A stretch of DNA of 64,000 nucleotides from Bimastos eiseni (GCA_959347315.1 OY365814.1:2345661-2409660), one strand, 5' to 3'; shown: positions 22,688 to 33,545, numbered from the stretch's first letter. Numbers and translations are program-made. Notes: generated from the sequence alone by a model not told the origin.

Positions 22688-25384
22688 CAGTTTCAGCGTT
22701 CCTCTTGGCATTTGGTTGACCAGCGCTGGCATCACGCGGCGCATGTGATTCAACAGCCCTGGCATTAATCTGAGGCTCTGGTTGACCAGCGTTGGCATTG
22801 ATCTGAGCCTCTGGTTGACCAGCGTTGGCATTAATCGTCGCCTGTGGTTGACCTGCGTTGGCATTAATCGGCGCCTGTGATTCAACAGCGTCGGCATTAA
22901 TCGGCGCGGGTGGTTGACCAGTGCTGGCATTGAACTGCATCTCCTTGGAGTACGCCAACGCTCCTGAGACCACAGCTTTATCTGTTATCACTATTGTGTA
23001 AAACAATAAAGTATAATTATTTTGCGATACTGCTCGAGATAGTTTCTTAATCTACGTCTGACAATCACAGAAACTTATATAAACACAATTCTATCGCATT
23101 TCAATCAGGCTTTAAGGCTTTACAATAGACCCTGGCAGTTTCATTAAAAGGGTCTCGCTAGCAGATCAACGCTTTTCTCACAAACAATTGGCATGCACGG
23201 TGCTGCAAAAGGTCAGTAGACAAATTGATTAGAATACTGCAACTCAACTATAGCTATTAATTATAGATAGATCAGTGCACATGATGTCTTACAAGTGAAT
23301 TGATAAGCAGGTGAACTCTCATATTGAGTCTAAAAGAGCGAAATGTTGAATATAGGTACAAAGTACTGATCAAAAAGTAAAAGTAGTAGCTTACTATTGA
23401 ATTCATGCATAACTTTGTATAACTGCAACTAATTTATCTGTTGATAGAATCAATTGCTTTGCTATTTACATAACTTTTCAAGTCATATTGGTTATTTTCA
23501 AGCTACACAACAATTGAACCAGTGTTATTATAAACTTCCTCTCTATTATAATAGGTTTTAGGACCGTTATTGACCACCAGTGTCTCAACGGCCAATATAT
23601 GTTCTGTTCATTTGTGGAGAGTACACCATTAAGTTTTAGAGACTGGATTTGCTAAAAAAAAGTGTAATTATGAGCTGTAGTTCGGTTGTAAGACGGGTGA
23701 TCAAGACAAGGAAACAGACCAACCAACCAGACATGTCTACAAATCAGACATGTCATCAATTAAAAACTATTCGAACGTCTGTTTGTGGGATCGGAGAAAA
23801 TCTCATGGAAAGCATTCAAACAAAAATCAACATAGAAACATTTTAAAAATGTTGAACTTACGATGCATCTCAGATACATTGTGCAATTTACCATATCATA
23901 AATGATTTTCTCAAAAAACTTTAAATTCGATTTTCTCCAAATTCCCACGTGATACAACCAATCCAAAATTATATTTCTTTTCACTTTGAGGTGAGCTATC
24001 TTCACCATCCACAATTTTTCATGAAACAAAAAAATTAAAAAAAAATTTTGTCCAGTGTAATGCGTAATAAGTAAGATGTTTATGGTCTGGCGAATTTGGA
24101 GTAGGCTCACATTCGTTAGATCAAGTCAAATGCTGAAAAAAATTATGTAGGCCTGATGAATCACCTGCGCCTCCTACCAGACGTAGAGAAGAAATGAGTT
24201 CGCAGACCGCACACCATAACATCGTGCATTCAAAAGCTGAATAAACTTACCGAGAATTTGGTCATAAGATCGAAATTAATTCAGACCTTTACTCATTGGT
24301 TGACAGGCTCCTCTGACGTAGAGATCGTAATCGGGAGACCTTGCTATCGCGTTGATGCGAGTCATAACAAGGGCACATTTGGAGTCTTTCGTTCCATCGA
24401 CTTTGGAGAATTTTAACCCGAAGCAAAAAACTGTGTCGGAACAGGCTGCCTGACACGCTTCCACTGTATTCACTGAGAACGTCTTCAGTTCCGATTTTGA
24501 CGGCACTAAGTTCTCGAATTTCACGAATTTGTCCTGGCAAGTGGACCCTGGTTGAAAAGAAAAACCAAATGCAGTAGGATGGTAAAGGTCGACTCACGCG
24601 TATTAAAACTAATTTAGATATTTTTTAAGAAGTGATGCAGGTTAGTAGTAGCACACGCAGGTTTTAGTTGTTGGTGTAATAACATTTTAACTGGTTTTAG
24701 GTACCACTATTGCAAGCTGAAGTAACGATAGTCGATAAATACAAACATTCTAGTGGTATTTCAGTAATGGCGTTGCCACTGTTTGCAGTGGAAGAAACGA
24801 GAGTTGCAATAGTAGTATAATTATTTTCAGTAGCTTGTAGGCATTAGTGTTAATAGAGAACTTAACGATGATTTAGAAACAATAAAATTCATAGTTGTTT
24901 TTGCGCGCAATGGTGTTGCTACAGGCTAGAAGCAAAGTAAAGTTGCAATAGTAATTCTTAGTTGTTTTGAATAATATAGCTGGTAAAAATTACTAGTAGT
25001 GAGTATTGTTAAATATTGCAAGTGGCAGTAGTTGAGGCAACATTCGTATTGTAATGTCACGAGTAGCTATGAATTGGTAGTAGTGACGGATTTGCTACCT
25101 CCGCATTGTAGTTCATAGCGAATGCAACAGTCGCTCAAGATGCGATTGGTGTTGGCATTCGATCTGTGATGGTAACACCTGGTGCCTTTGTTGTTTACGT
25201 CAACGGCAACGCATTTAGGATATGCCTGAGCACAACTCGAGATGCACTGCTCTGTCGTCATCGGGCCATTGTCGGAGCCATAGTAGCCAATAACATTGTC
25301 CAGACTAAGGTAGAAGGAACACGCTGGACAGAAACAACAATAATGCAAAACGAGGCACATTATAATCATTGTAATCTTAATCAT
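22688..25384 (-). pseudogene. PAN-PAN-repeat secreted-protein gene, copy B (nonsense at end of exon X)
   Basis: There are three exons. Y (25099-25384) has an intact signal peptide (MIKITMIIMCLVLHYCC) and a PAN-like domain with QCISSCAQAYPKCVAVD. X (24251-24547) carries the second PAN-like domain. Z (22688-22990, 303 bp) has acceptor ACACAATAG and donor G|GTAATT. Every junction is phase 1 and the lengths 297 and 303 keep frame. Exon X has an in-frame TAA at 24276-24278, eight codons before its donor, where A1-A3 read TAT. The product would be two PAN domains without the repeat region. It may still be a functional short secreted protein. Confidence 0.6.
22690..22925 (-). repeat. 33-bp tandem repeat coding 11-residue units (exon Z)
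   Basis: Seven consecutive units of 11 codons, such as NADAVESQAPI, NANAGQPQATI, NANAGQPEAQI, NANAGQPEPQI and NARAVESHAPR, are followed by a partial NAETG. Each begins Asn-Ala/Asp, and units switch between an AGQP and an AVES core. The composition is Ala/Pro/Gln/Asn-rich without cysteine, as in extended stalks or linkers. The frame is open through the whole exon. Confidence 0.8.
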
Positions 25385-25897
25385 AGATAATTTATATATC
25401 TCGCATCTTCAATTGAGTCAACAGTGGTTGTAGTATAACTGTGTAAAACCAGGATTGATGTAAATGGGTTACAAGCTCTCATAAGAACTACACCTCTGTA
25501 ATGTAGGTCTGCCAGTTCAGTCTGGTACTATTTGGTACCAAATGAAGGCGTGTGAGAACTCTGGCCGTCACCCCACCCCACATCATCACTGACAAATTGA
25601 TGAAGTTATCCTCCTGTCAACCACAAACTGTAGCGTTTTGTACATTCGGAACATAAAACACCTTGAACGGCGACCATTCGGTGAACAAAACAATAGACTA
25701 GTCTTCGACAGTCCAGCTTTCATGCTCCTAGTGGCGGCGCTGCATGCATGCAAAATACGCAATTGCGTCCCAAAAAATGAAAAAACACAGAAATATCTCA
25801 ACAATAATCCTTAAAGAAATAAAACAAATTAAAATATTTAACTAAATAATTTGTACGTGGAATGAAATTTTCAACTTCGTAAGAACATACTTACTTA

Positions 25898-26091
25898 CAG
25901 GGCCGTAACGAGCTATAATTGCGCCCTGTGCTTAGATAACTGCGCCCTTTGCGTAGCATCAATTTGACGCTCCACATTTTGAAAATAGTGCATTTTATTG
26001 AATAATAAGTTATTCCATCCTGAAATTTGCGCCCTTGCCACATTTGCGCCGGGGACTTAGGCGCCGCTGCCCCCCCTTCGGTAGAGCCCTG
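25898..26091. mobile_element. hAT-type MITE (copy B)
   Basis: Same element as at 10074, with CTTACTTA flanks at 25890-25897 and 26092-26099. Confidence 0.9.
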
Positions 26092-26339
26092 CTTACTTAG
26101 AACTTAAGTTACGGTGTATTGATGTTTTTGAGACTAAAGATAGCTAACATATATTACTCGCTTTCCTAAGCAGACGATAATCGAATATTTCCTGTTTAAA
26201 ACGTTATGTTTTCATTTTGCTTTCAAATTACGGTTTAATAAATATATATATATATACGTCTCTGTGTATTTTTATTCGTCCTTGTGTGCATGGCTGTCGT
26301 CGGTCTGTGTGTTCCTCGTCTGTATTTATTGCGCATCAC

Positions 26340-26421
26340 TGCCATCGGCCCCTTTGAATCGCTGTGAGTCCGAGAGCGCCTTCTGAGTAGATATCTGGAA
26401 GATACACTATGTCAGGACTCT

Positions 26422-26477
<56 letters not shown>

Positions 26478-26478
26478 C
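26340..26478 (+). mobile_element. CR1-like 3' UTR with (GATT)n tail
   Basis: GAGCGCCTTCTGAGTAGATA and the following ATCTGGAAG match the UTR of the 17640-17765 copy, and about twelve GATT repeats at 26428-26476 form the tail. No coding sequence remains. Confidence 0.6.
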
Positions 26479-26681
26479 TTTATAGATTGCAGGTTGCGGG
26501 AAATGATCCCGCTTCCTACTGCTCTTCACGTCAGTTTGTTACTATACCCATCCACATAATAAATGTGAGGACCACGCAAACGCATAGAACCCAACGCAGC
26601 TTTCCATAAGACAATACATAATATCTTCGTTAATTATCATACCAGCCGACAAACCGCAGTTGTTTACAATCGATCAGAAGA

Positions 26682-26745
26682 CACACACACTCAAACACAC
26701 ACACACATATATATATATACATGCATATATATATTTACATGCATC
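26682..26745. repeat. (CA)n/(TA)n microsatellite
   Basis: ACACACACTCAAACACACAC is followed by ATATATATATACATGCATAT. ORFs across it are artefacts. Confidence 0.9.
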
Positions 26746-26889
26746 CATATGGCCCACCATTGAAACAAACATGCAAAAATTACAAACACATGCGTACATG
26801 CAGATAATATTATTATTCGTGCGCACTTGTGAACCAATCCATTTAAGCATAGGCTTACGTAGCACAATAGATGCATAATGAAAAATTAC

Positions 26890-29799
26890 CGCAGATTGTT
26901 TCGCTGGCGTTGTAATGCGTGACGTTCACGGATCTGTATTTATCGGTTTCCTGTATATGGTCGAAATGCAGGTAGCAGCCCCCGGTCGGTTGGCTCAGAT
27001 TGTGGTTGAAGTCCACCGCCTCACAACCCTTCACGACTTCGCACAGTTGCTGACATTTCTCCACGGTCCGATACTCGAAGTAGTGCAGACCATGTTTACC
27101 GGACGTATTCTCTTCGGCTGTCCATTTATAACTGCACTCTGCGATCAAGACGAGGAAACACTCGAGTAATCGTAATTGTATTCTCCAAACTTCTAAAGCG
27201 CCACTCGAAAGCCAAGCCCAGGGCACCAGCTGATTCACGAGCGCTGGGTTGTCCAAAGAGTGGTCCGGATCCGAGGAAGGCCAGAGTCAGTGTCCAGAGG
27301 GTCAAAGGACTCAAAATAGTTGTTAAGGCGATGTTGTCTGTCAGGACATGAGCGCAACATTATCTATAGAACCGTAGGGAGCAGTAGGGCAGAAGAAATT
27401 CTTGAGCAAAAGAGTTGTAGACTTATGAAATGGGTTGGATGACAGAACTAGAAAATAAAGTGTCCAGCAATGAAACATCTGCTGAACAGAATATCGCGAA
27501 ATCGATGTTATCAGGATCTTTACTTCTAATGCGTAGATGAAGTTTGCATCGAATAAAACCGATGAGCTAGTCATTCTTTTGACAGTTACCACCTTAAAGC
27601 GATCAGCAGAAGAACTCATAGTAGCTACTCTTACTGATCGTGAATACGAAAGTTACACCTTACACAAACTCTCTATTTTGAAAATTTATTTATTTATTAC
27701 GAGAATTTATGTGTAGCGACTCTTCAAAGTCAGAGGCACCCCAAACCCCCGCCGCAAAATAAAGTCGTCTTAAGAAGAGAAAGGAATGCACGAGTCTAGG
27801 AAACAAGCGGAGCGTCAAAGCGAGGCCATTCTAAATCGAGGGTCTACCACTGAGAAGGCACGGCTCTGCCTGGTGAAGGTACGAGCAAGAGGAATATAGA
27901 AAGAGACCATGTTCAGTTCAAAATTGCAGGGTTTTGACTTGCATCATAAAAAGGCTACTTTACTTACCACTTACGAACACACATAAGACACAACTATATT
28001 TCTACAGTGCTCCGCCGTAGTAAATTCATGTGCTTCAGCCTTTCAGGCGGAGAGCACTTGTAATAATTATCTGCAAAGGTGCTTTATAAATTTATAAATA
28101 CTAGCGGTTAAGATAAGGAATGAAACGTACCAGGGTTCGGCATACACCTCCGATCGACAACATACTGAGTGACGATGTACGACGGAGAGTAGGTGAAATT
28201 CAATAGGTCGCTCAAGTTCATGTGGAGCCAGCAACCGTTGGTCAATGACCTTGACTCCTCGTAATCGGCCGACACGCAACGACTGTTGTTAATACAGAAT
28301 CGAAGACAATCGTTGATCGTCGTGAGGAACTTGTAGTGATGACCATGCAGCGAATTCCGCTGAGCATAGCGAACCAATTTTGGGGCGCAAGGATCAACTG
28401 TACAGAGTAGAAAGCGTGCGTCAGTTACTGTTGGTCACTTTTGTAATCGTAACCTCTAAATTTCAAAGATGCTTTCAAGGGGTCACCCGAGATTCTTCAC
28501 GACCGCTAAGTTGTGCAAGATGGTCTCCTATTTTCCAGATTTAGTAATCGTAATCGTAATTTTCGAACTTCATAAGCGCTACTCGAAAGCCAAGCACATG
28601 GCACGAGCTTATTCACGAGCGCTGCGTTAAATCAAATGGGTTGTTGAAAGAGTAGTCCGAGAAAGGGCAGAGTCCGGTTTACAGAGGGTCAGAGTAGTTG
28701 TCAAGGGGGTGTTTCCTTCGTCGATGATTGGAGGGTGGATAATCGGGCGAGTTTGGGTAAGAATTATACAGAAGGCGAGACTTGAATTTTGAATGAAAAG
28801 AATGAGAGGTGCTGGTTAGAGGAGCATGAGATTGATGATGGTAGAAGATTGAAAATTTCACTAGAACTTCCTCAACGGATCTCAAAAGAATCATCTACAC
28901 ATGAGTGACACCAAATATACGATACAAATATACACGATACAAATGAACACCTCTGTTTCAACCTATCAGATAGTCACGTCCAAAGTCCTCGAGCTTTTCT
29001 AATATCACCATAAGATAAGTAAGACTTAAAACTTCAAGACCAAGGAAAGACCAACACAGTGACGTTCGAAGACTGAGAACAAGAAAACATGCACAAAACA
29101 TAACAAGACATGTATACATACGTATAAATATATTCTGCATTTACTATCAGTCGAGTTGCCTGATGCATTCAAAGGGTTAATGAAAGTTGAAAACTTATCT
29201 TAAAGCATATACTAAAAACAGTAGAAAAATCGATTACAATACGGCAATCAATTGGTTTCTTAGGGATAGATCGGTGCACATAATGTATTGCAAGTGAATC
29301 GATAAACAGGTTAAAGTATTAAAGGTGGTGTTATTTGACATCGAAAATTACAAGTGTCTATCCATCTTTTCTGCGTAATTGTGAAAATACGGAATTTTAA
29401 ATTTAGACAGCTGTATTATATGAGGCAATGAAATATTTTCAATGAAATTTTCAGGGTTTGTTCACAAATCCTTCCTCTTTAAATCTAAAAGAGTTTGGTA
29501 AAGATATCTCTATCGGTTGTTGAGAAATTGCATTTCTTCAGGTGATATATTTTTAATTGAGCCACCCTGTAGGTCATATAATTATGGGCACCCACTGGGC
29601 ATGCTTGCAGCAGAAGTTCAGGGCGACCAATAAGATATTGAATCATGACAAAGTCATCTGATATTCTTCACCAAAAACGTCGACCATTTAAAAACTTACC
29701 TTTTTCATTCACAGCTTGTGAATTGGCTTCCATGTAACAATGAAAGTCGGATAATCCTATGATAAATAAGTAGACGATGAAACGGACGAACAGTGTCAT
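26890..29799 (-). CDS. Secreted protein with two PAN/Apple-like domains
   Basis: Exon 1 (29700-29799) starts at ATG 29797-29799 and codes for a signal peptide (MTLFVRFIVYLFIIGLSDFH), ending at donor G|GTAAGT. Exon 2 (28131-28397) follows acceptor CTCTGTACAG. It carries a PAN-like domain from DPCAPKLV to VVDRRCMPNP with DCLRFC and SRCVSADYEE, and ends at donor G|GTACGT. Exon 3 (26890-27138) follows acceptor TTGATCGCAG and carries a second domain: ECSYKWTAEEN, KCQQLCEVVKGCEAVDF, GGCYLHF and a final SETIC. It ends at donor G|GTAATT, or reads through to a stop near 26857. All borders are phase 1 and lengths 267 and 249 keep frame. No transmembrane exon was found downstream, so a soluble extracellular role is likely. 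It is a diverged neighbour of the tandem PAN genes. Confidence 0.78.
27165..27335. repeat. Dispersed repeat, first copy (second at 28535-28710)
   Basis: AAACTTCTAAAGCGCCACTC and the following CGAAAGCCAAGCCCAGGGCA correspond to GAACTTCATAAGCGCTACTC and CGAAAGCCAAGCACATGGCA at 28566. The match continues through GATTCACGAGCGCTG(G/C)GTT and GAGGGTCA. Shorter echoes are at about 31740-31765 and 32060-32080. It is SINE-like in size, but no Pol III boxes are clear. Confidence 0.6.
27670..27890 (-). mobile_element. Diverged CR1-like 3' end in a PAN-gene intron
   Basis: On the minus strand AGAGCCGTGCCTTCTCAGTG gives a RAFSVVDPRF-like signature, followed by a decayed C-terminus and an AATAAATAAATAAA tail at 27677-27690. 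It lies in intron 2 of the two-PAN gene. Confidence 0.5.
28535..28710. repeat. Dispersed repeat, second copy (first at 27165)
   Basis: See 27165-27335. Both copies have the same orientation, but this one lies in intron 1 and the first in intron 2 of the PAN gene. Confidence 0.6.
29335..29577. mobile_element. Solo mariner terminal repeat
   Basis: Read from 29577 leftward this is TACAGGGTGGCTCAATTAAA, then TGCAATTTCTCAACAACCGA and so on to TTCCGTATTTTCACAATTA. It is the same terminal repeat as at 30336 and 31191, but no partner repeat or transposase is attached. It lies in intron 1 of the PAN gene. Confidence 0.7.
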
Positions 29800-29913
29800 G
29801 GCGAAGTTTTCCTTGCTTCGGAATTTAATATCGGTCAAATTCAGAAAATTGTCTAAGACTAAGTGGCTCCAATTCGAGTAGCAAAGGACTCTGTTCCTGT
29901 GCTGCTCGAATCC

Positions 29914-29922
29914 CTATTTATA
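29914..29922 (-). promoter_or_regulatory. TATA box of the two-PAN gene
   Basis: The minus strand reads GATTATAAATAGGGATTCGA. TATAAATAG lies about 115 bases before the ATG at 29797-29799, giving a predicted start site near 29885-29890 and a 5' leader of about 90 bases. Confidence 0.6.
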
Positions 29923-30335
29923 ATCAAAATTATTAGCTCACTTATAAATATCTTAGAGAATTCAGACAATTATCCACAAAGCGCTCATTGCGACAAACAT
30001 CGGGCAAGACTGTGACGTCGTATTAATTACACAATAATCATAATTGACGTCATTAAATGTTGTCTTGTTTCTGTAGATTTTATAGCACTTAGCACACAAT
30101 AACAGTTAATTGTGCAGAATACCAATTTAGGGACGAAGGGCCTGCTGGACAGTGCCACCTTGTTATAATTATTGGTAGGCCTAAGCTATTAATTTTATCT
30201 CTCCTCCGCTAGCACTCCCATCTGCTAATTTGCATTCATGACTTAAGCCGAGTTCTTCAATTCTATCCTGGTTCACGGCTTGACCTCCCAGAATTTGACC
30301 TGGCAACGAAACAAAATGAGAGGCTTGCCAATACA

Positions 30336-31191
30336 CAGGATGGCTCAATAAAAAATACCCAACCAGAATAAATGCAATTTCTCAACAACCGATGGAGATA
30401 TTTTTACAAAACTCTAAAAATTTATAGAGAAACGATTTGCGAACAAACACTAAAAATTTCATTGAAAACATTTTATTGCTTCAAATATTACAGCTGTCTA
30501 AATTTGAAATTCCGTATTTTCACAATAAAATGATGGCCTTCTTGATTGAGTCCTACTGCAGCTGGTCCGATATCAACTACAAGACTTTTTTCAGCTCTTC
30601 GATGTTCGTTGGCTTGGGATGAATTGTCTTGTGGCGCTCAATATAGCACCCCGGACATGATAATCGAGAGGGTTCAGGTGACTCAGGTCTGGTGAGTTTG
30701 GTTGACATTCATCTTTGCCAATGAAGTCACTGCAGTTGGTGACATTAAGGGCTTAAGTCAACTTTGCCATGTGAGCAGGCGCCCCGTCCAGCTTGAAAAT
30801 GAAATCAGACGGTAGAACACACCTGTAGTCTTCAAAGAGTGAGGGTTGCAGTGTATCAAGTTTTGCTTTTACTTTAGCCTTGTCTTGGATGAAATGCAGT
30901 ATTCCCATACCGCCGTAACATAAGCCAGCAGAAACCATGACCTGCTTTGCAAACTTTGCTTTGTCAACCGCCAGGCGACTTTCGTTCATCTTCGTCATTA
31001 TGAAAACACGGAATATTAAATTCAAACTGCTGTATAATATTTAAAGCATTGAAAGGCTTTCAAAATAAATTTTTACGGTTTGTTCGAAAATCTTTCTTCT
31101 GTAAATCTTAATAACTTTGGAAAAGATATCTCCATTGGTTGTTGAGAAATTGCATTTATTCTGGCGGGGGTCTTTATTGAGCCATCCTGTA
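30336..31191 (-). mobile_element. Defective mariner element with terminal repeats of about 195 bp
   Basis: The left end (CAGGATGGCTCAATAAAAAA, 30336 on) and right end (reverse complement CAGGATGGCTCAATAAAGAC, ending about 31191) are inverted copies over about 195 bp. TA lies next to each end. The interior holds only part of a transposase, so the element is internally deleted. Confidence 0.8.
30505..31025 (-). pseudogene. Mariner transposase, C-terminal part, broken
   Basis: ORF 30753-31025 contains VMVSAGLCYGGMGILHF and FIFKLDGAPAHMAK, the segment around the second catalytic aspartate of mariner-type transposases. After a frame change, PNSPDLSHLNPLDYHVRGA follows at about 30660-30710, with the third aspartate region and two extra residues, and then several stops. 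The N-terminal DNA-binding part and the first aspartate are missing. Confidence 0.82.
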
Positions 31192-31199
31192 GCATGCGG

Positions 31200-32560
31200 A
31201 CGTGTTTTGGTGCAGAGCTCGCGAATAAGCTGGCCTCTCTGACGTTGCAGTTGAGAATGTCTCGAAGACATACATTAAGTAGTATTAGTCTCAGTTTAAC
31301 TAGGGCTACACTGTGAAATAATAAAGGATCATTATCGTCGCCCTATTCCTTTATCCACGCAGTCTGTTTTGAAAGAGATCGCTGGGTAGATGAGTGGGTG
31401 TGGGCGAGCAATACAGAGATCAGTAAGTTACTAAGCGTCGATTGTAACCAGAACAAGACTTACATACCACAAACTTTACTACCACTCCCATTCATTGTTA
31501 CGCATGAACAAGCCAAAGCAGATTTCGCCCTAATACCTAGAAATAGGAGGTTATTTTTATGAATCGGTTATAACGGGCGTGGACATACAGTAGTGGAGAT
31601 TTGTGCTCTTCAGCCACGGCTGAGAGGGATTGGGTGCGAATTAACAATGATAGTTGACCAACACGTGACGTTTGTTGACCAGTGGCATTGCGTGATTGTT
31701 GACTCTATATTTATAAATCGCCATCCCACAGGATACCAGATTATTCACGAGCGCTGCGTCGTGTCAAAGAGGTCACAGATATCCGATTCCAATTTCCAAA
31801 GAAACCATAGAGGGCGTCAGCGAAGGCGGCTTTTAGGTTATTCATTAATAATATTATTAACCTAACAATTAATTGGCTAACCGTTATCCAGATCTTGGGC
31901 TAGCACAGTTTGTGCAAGGGGGTCCTAAATCGTGATACCATCTAACAGGCAGCGGTGGTGAAGATTACAACCTATCAAATACTCAAACACTAAACAGGGT
32001 CGACACCATACTATCGCCATACAAATAGGCCTACGTGTACATTTCCAATCTTAATCGTAATTCCCAAACTTCTAAAGCGCCAGCGTCCAGTAGTGGATAG
32101 GACACTGGGGCGCAAAGCTGAGAAACCGAGTTTGATGCCCGTACCGCTCGTAAATTTGACCAGTCTTTCTTTTGGTAGGCGGCGGCGGCGCTGGTTAAAG
32201 TCGATGTATGACATTACGAGTGCCTTGCGTGGCTTGCGATGGTTAGATTCGATTCCTGAAATAACTTGTCATCATTCGTTCATACTGTGGTTGAAACCAT
32301 ACCGCGGTTTATCAGTTTAAAATTAAACGAAAATTAGGCCTAGTAATATTAATAATGATAAGTTTAAGGATTGGGGACTGATTTGAAGTAGATCGATTAT
32401 AGTTCATATTTATAATAAAATCATGCGTTCCTGTTTGAAAACAACCCAATACGGAACAGGAAGCGAATCCAAAGCTTGGCCTTAAACTCGCGATCTCTCA
32501 ACAAATCGTGACGCACCTGGACCAACCGACGACTGTCTCTGTCGGGTGTGTCAACTCTAA
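31200..32560. other. Anonymous stretch, no gene recognised
   Basis: Apart from fragments of the 27165-type dispersed repeat near 31740 and 32060, I see nothing. ORFs 31593-31865 and 32093-32320 have no domain features. Confidence 0.55.
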
Positions 32561-32840
32561 CGTCACAATTCACTCTATTAAGCAGTAGAATCCCATCTGG
32601 CGTCATAATTGACTCAATTAAACAGTAGATTCTCATCTGACGTCATAATTGACTCAATTAAGCAGTAGATTCCCATCTGACGTCATAATTTACTCTATTA
32701 AGAAGTAGATTCCCACCTGACGTCATATTTCACTCTATTACCAAGTAGAATCCCACCTTACGTCATAATTCACACTATTAAGAAGTAGAATCCCATCTGA
32801 CATCATAATTCACTCTATTAAGCAGCTAATTCCCCACACC
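32561..32840. repeat. 40-bp minisatellite, 7 units, with CRE and AP-1 sites
   Basis: Units start at 32561, 32601, 32641, 32681, 32721, 32761 and 32801 with no length variation. The consensus joins CGTCATAATTCACTCTATTA and AGCAGTAGATTCCCATCTGA. The unit junction makes TGACGTCA, the full CREB/ATF palindrome, at 32639, 32679 and 32719. Near-matches occur in the other units. TGACTCA, an AP-1 site, occurs in units 2 and 3 (32611, 32651). Confidence 0.95.
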
Positions 32841-32879
32841 CTGACGACGTGCGATGTAAACGGAAAAACGACACTGCTG

Positions 32880-33095
32880 TAACACACAATAGCAATTTCG
32901 TCTACAATAGCAATTTAGTCTACAATGGTAATCTAGTCTACAATGGTAATTTAGTCCACAATTGTAATTTAGTCTACAATGCAAATGTAGTCCACAATTG
33001 TAATTTAGTCTACGATAGTAATTTAGTCAACAATAGGAATTTAGGCAACAATAGTAATTTAGTCTACGATAGTAAATTAGTCTACAATGGTAGTA
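32880..33095. repeat. 18-bp minisatellite, about 12 units
   Basis: The unit is TCTACAATGGTAATTTAG with substitutions. The 18-bp period keeps a reading frame open (NLVYNG-type hexapeptides), but this is a by-product of the period. It starts 40 bp after the 40-bp array ends. Confidence 0.95.
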
Positions 33096-33189
33096 GGCCG
33101 ACAGTTCGCTAAGGGCGTAGGATTTGATCTCTTTGGACCCGGTACAGAATCTACGATTCGCACGATCGTGACAGAAAGGAAATAGACTT

Positions 33190-33545
33190 AAATGGTAGCT
33201 GGATCGACAAAGAGAACTGTGCATGAATGGAAGCTGAATTGATGAAAATTTTGATTCAGTTTCGATTGATGACATAATGGCGTCGCGATGAAATCTAGTG
33301 TAATTTCTTATCAACATTCTGTTTAATAAAATACTCTAAAACACATTTGTAAAGTTCTTTTCATCGATCCAGCTTCCATTTAAGCACAATTATTGTCATC
33401 AATACACTTTCAACCTACAAAATACATGATATAATGAAGGAAATAATTATATACGCTAAAATACATCGTAAGCACAAGAGGTAATAAAATACGCTTAAAT
33501 AAAATTCTACCAATTATTCTTAAATGGAAGCTGGATCGGTAAAAA
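33190..33545. repeat. Scattered copies of the GGAAGCTGGATTGATGAAAA satellite
   Basis: Related stretches lie at 33191 and 33228 (plus orientation), 33360 (inverted: CATCGATCCAGCTTCCATTT) and 33523. The same word forms arrays at 59410-59710 and 63630-64000 and occurs at 54060-54120. Confidence 0.7.

Larger units (their letters stand above)
20650..26125. repeat. Segmental duplication, copy B
   Basis: The copy begins where 20650 aligns with window position 1 and ends near 26125, where A1/A2 sequence (GAACTTAAGTTACGGTGTATTG) stops matching. It lacks the CR1-like insertion, the 2.9-kb block in exon Z and the tandem triplication. It has lost 310 bp that hold the plus-strand relic. It keeps the MITE, so the MITE insertion predates the duplication. 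Confidence 0.9.

Noticed and set aside
27341..27619. 92-codon minus-strand ORF in the PAN-gene intron
   Set aside because: No known domain. It overlaps the region of a retrotransposon-like 3' sequence and lacks splice sites.
32561..33095. Arrays considered as a CRISPR-like repeat-spacer structure
   Set aside because: Units are contiguous without unique spacers and the DNA is clearly eukaryotic.
32849..33112. NLVYNG-repeat ORF
   Set aside because: By-product of an 18-bp minisatellite period.
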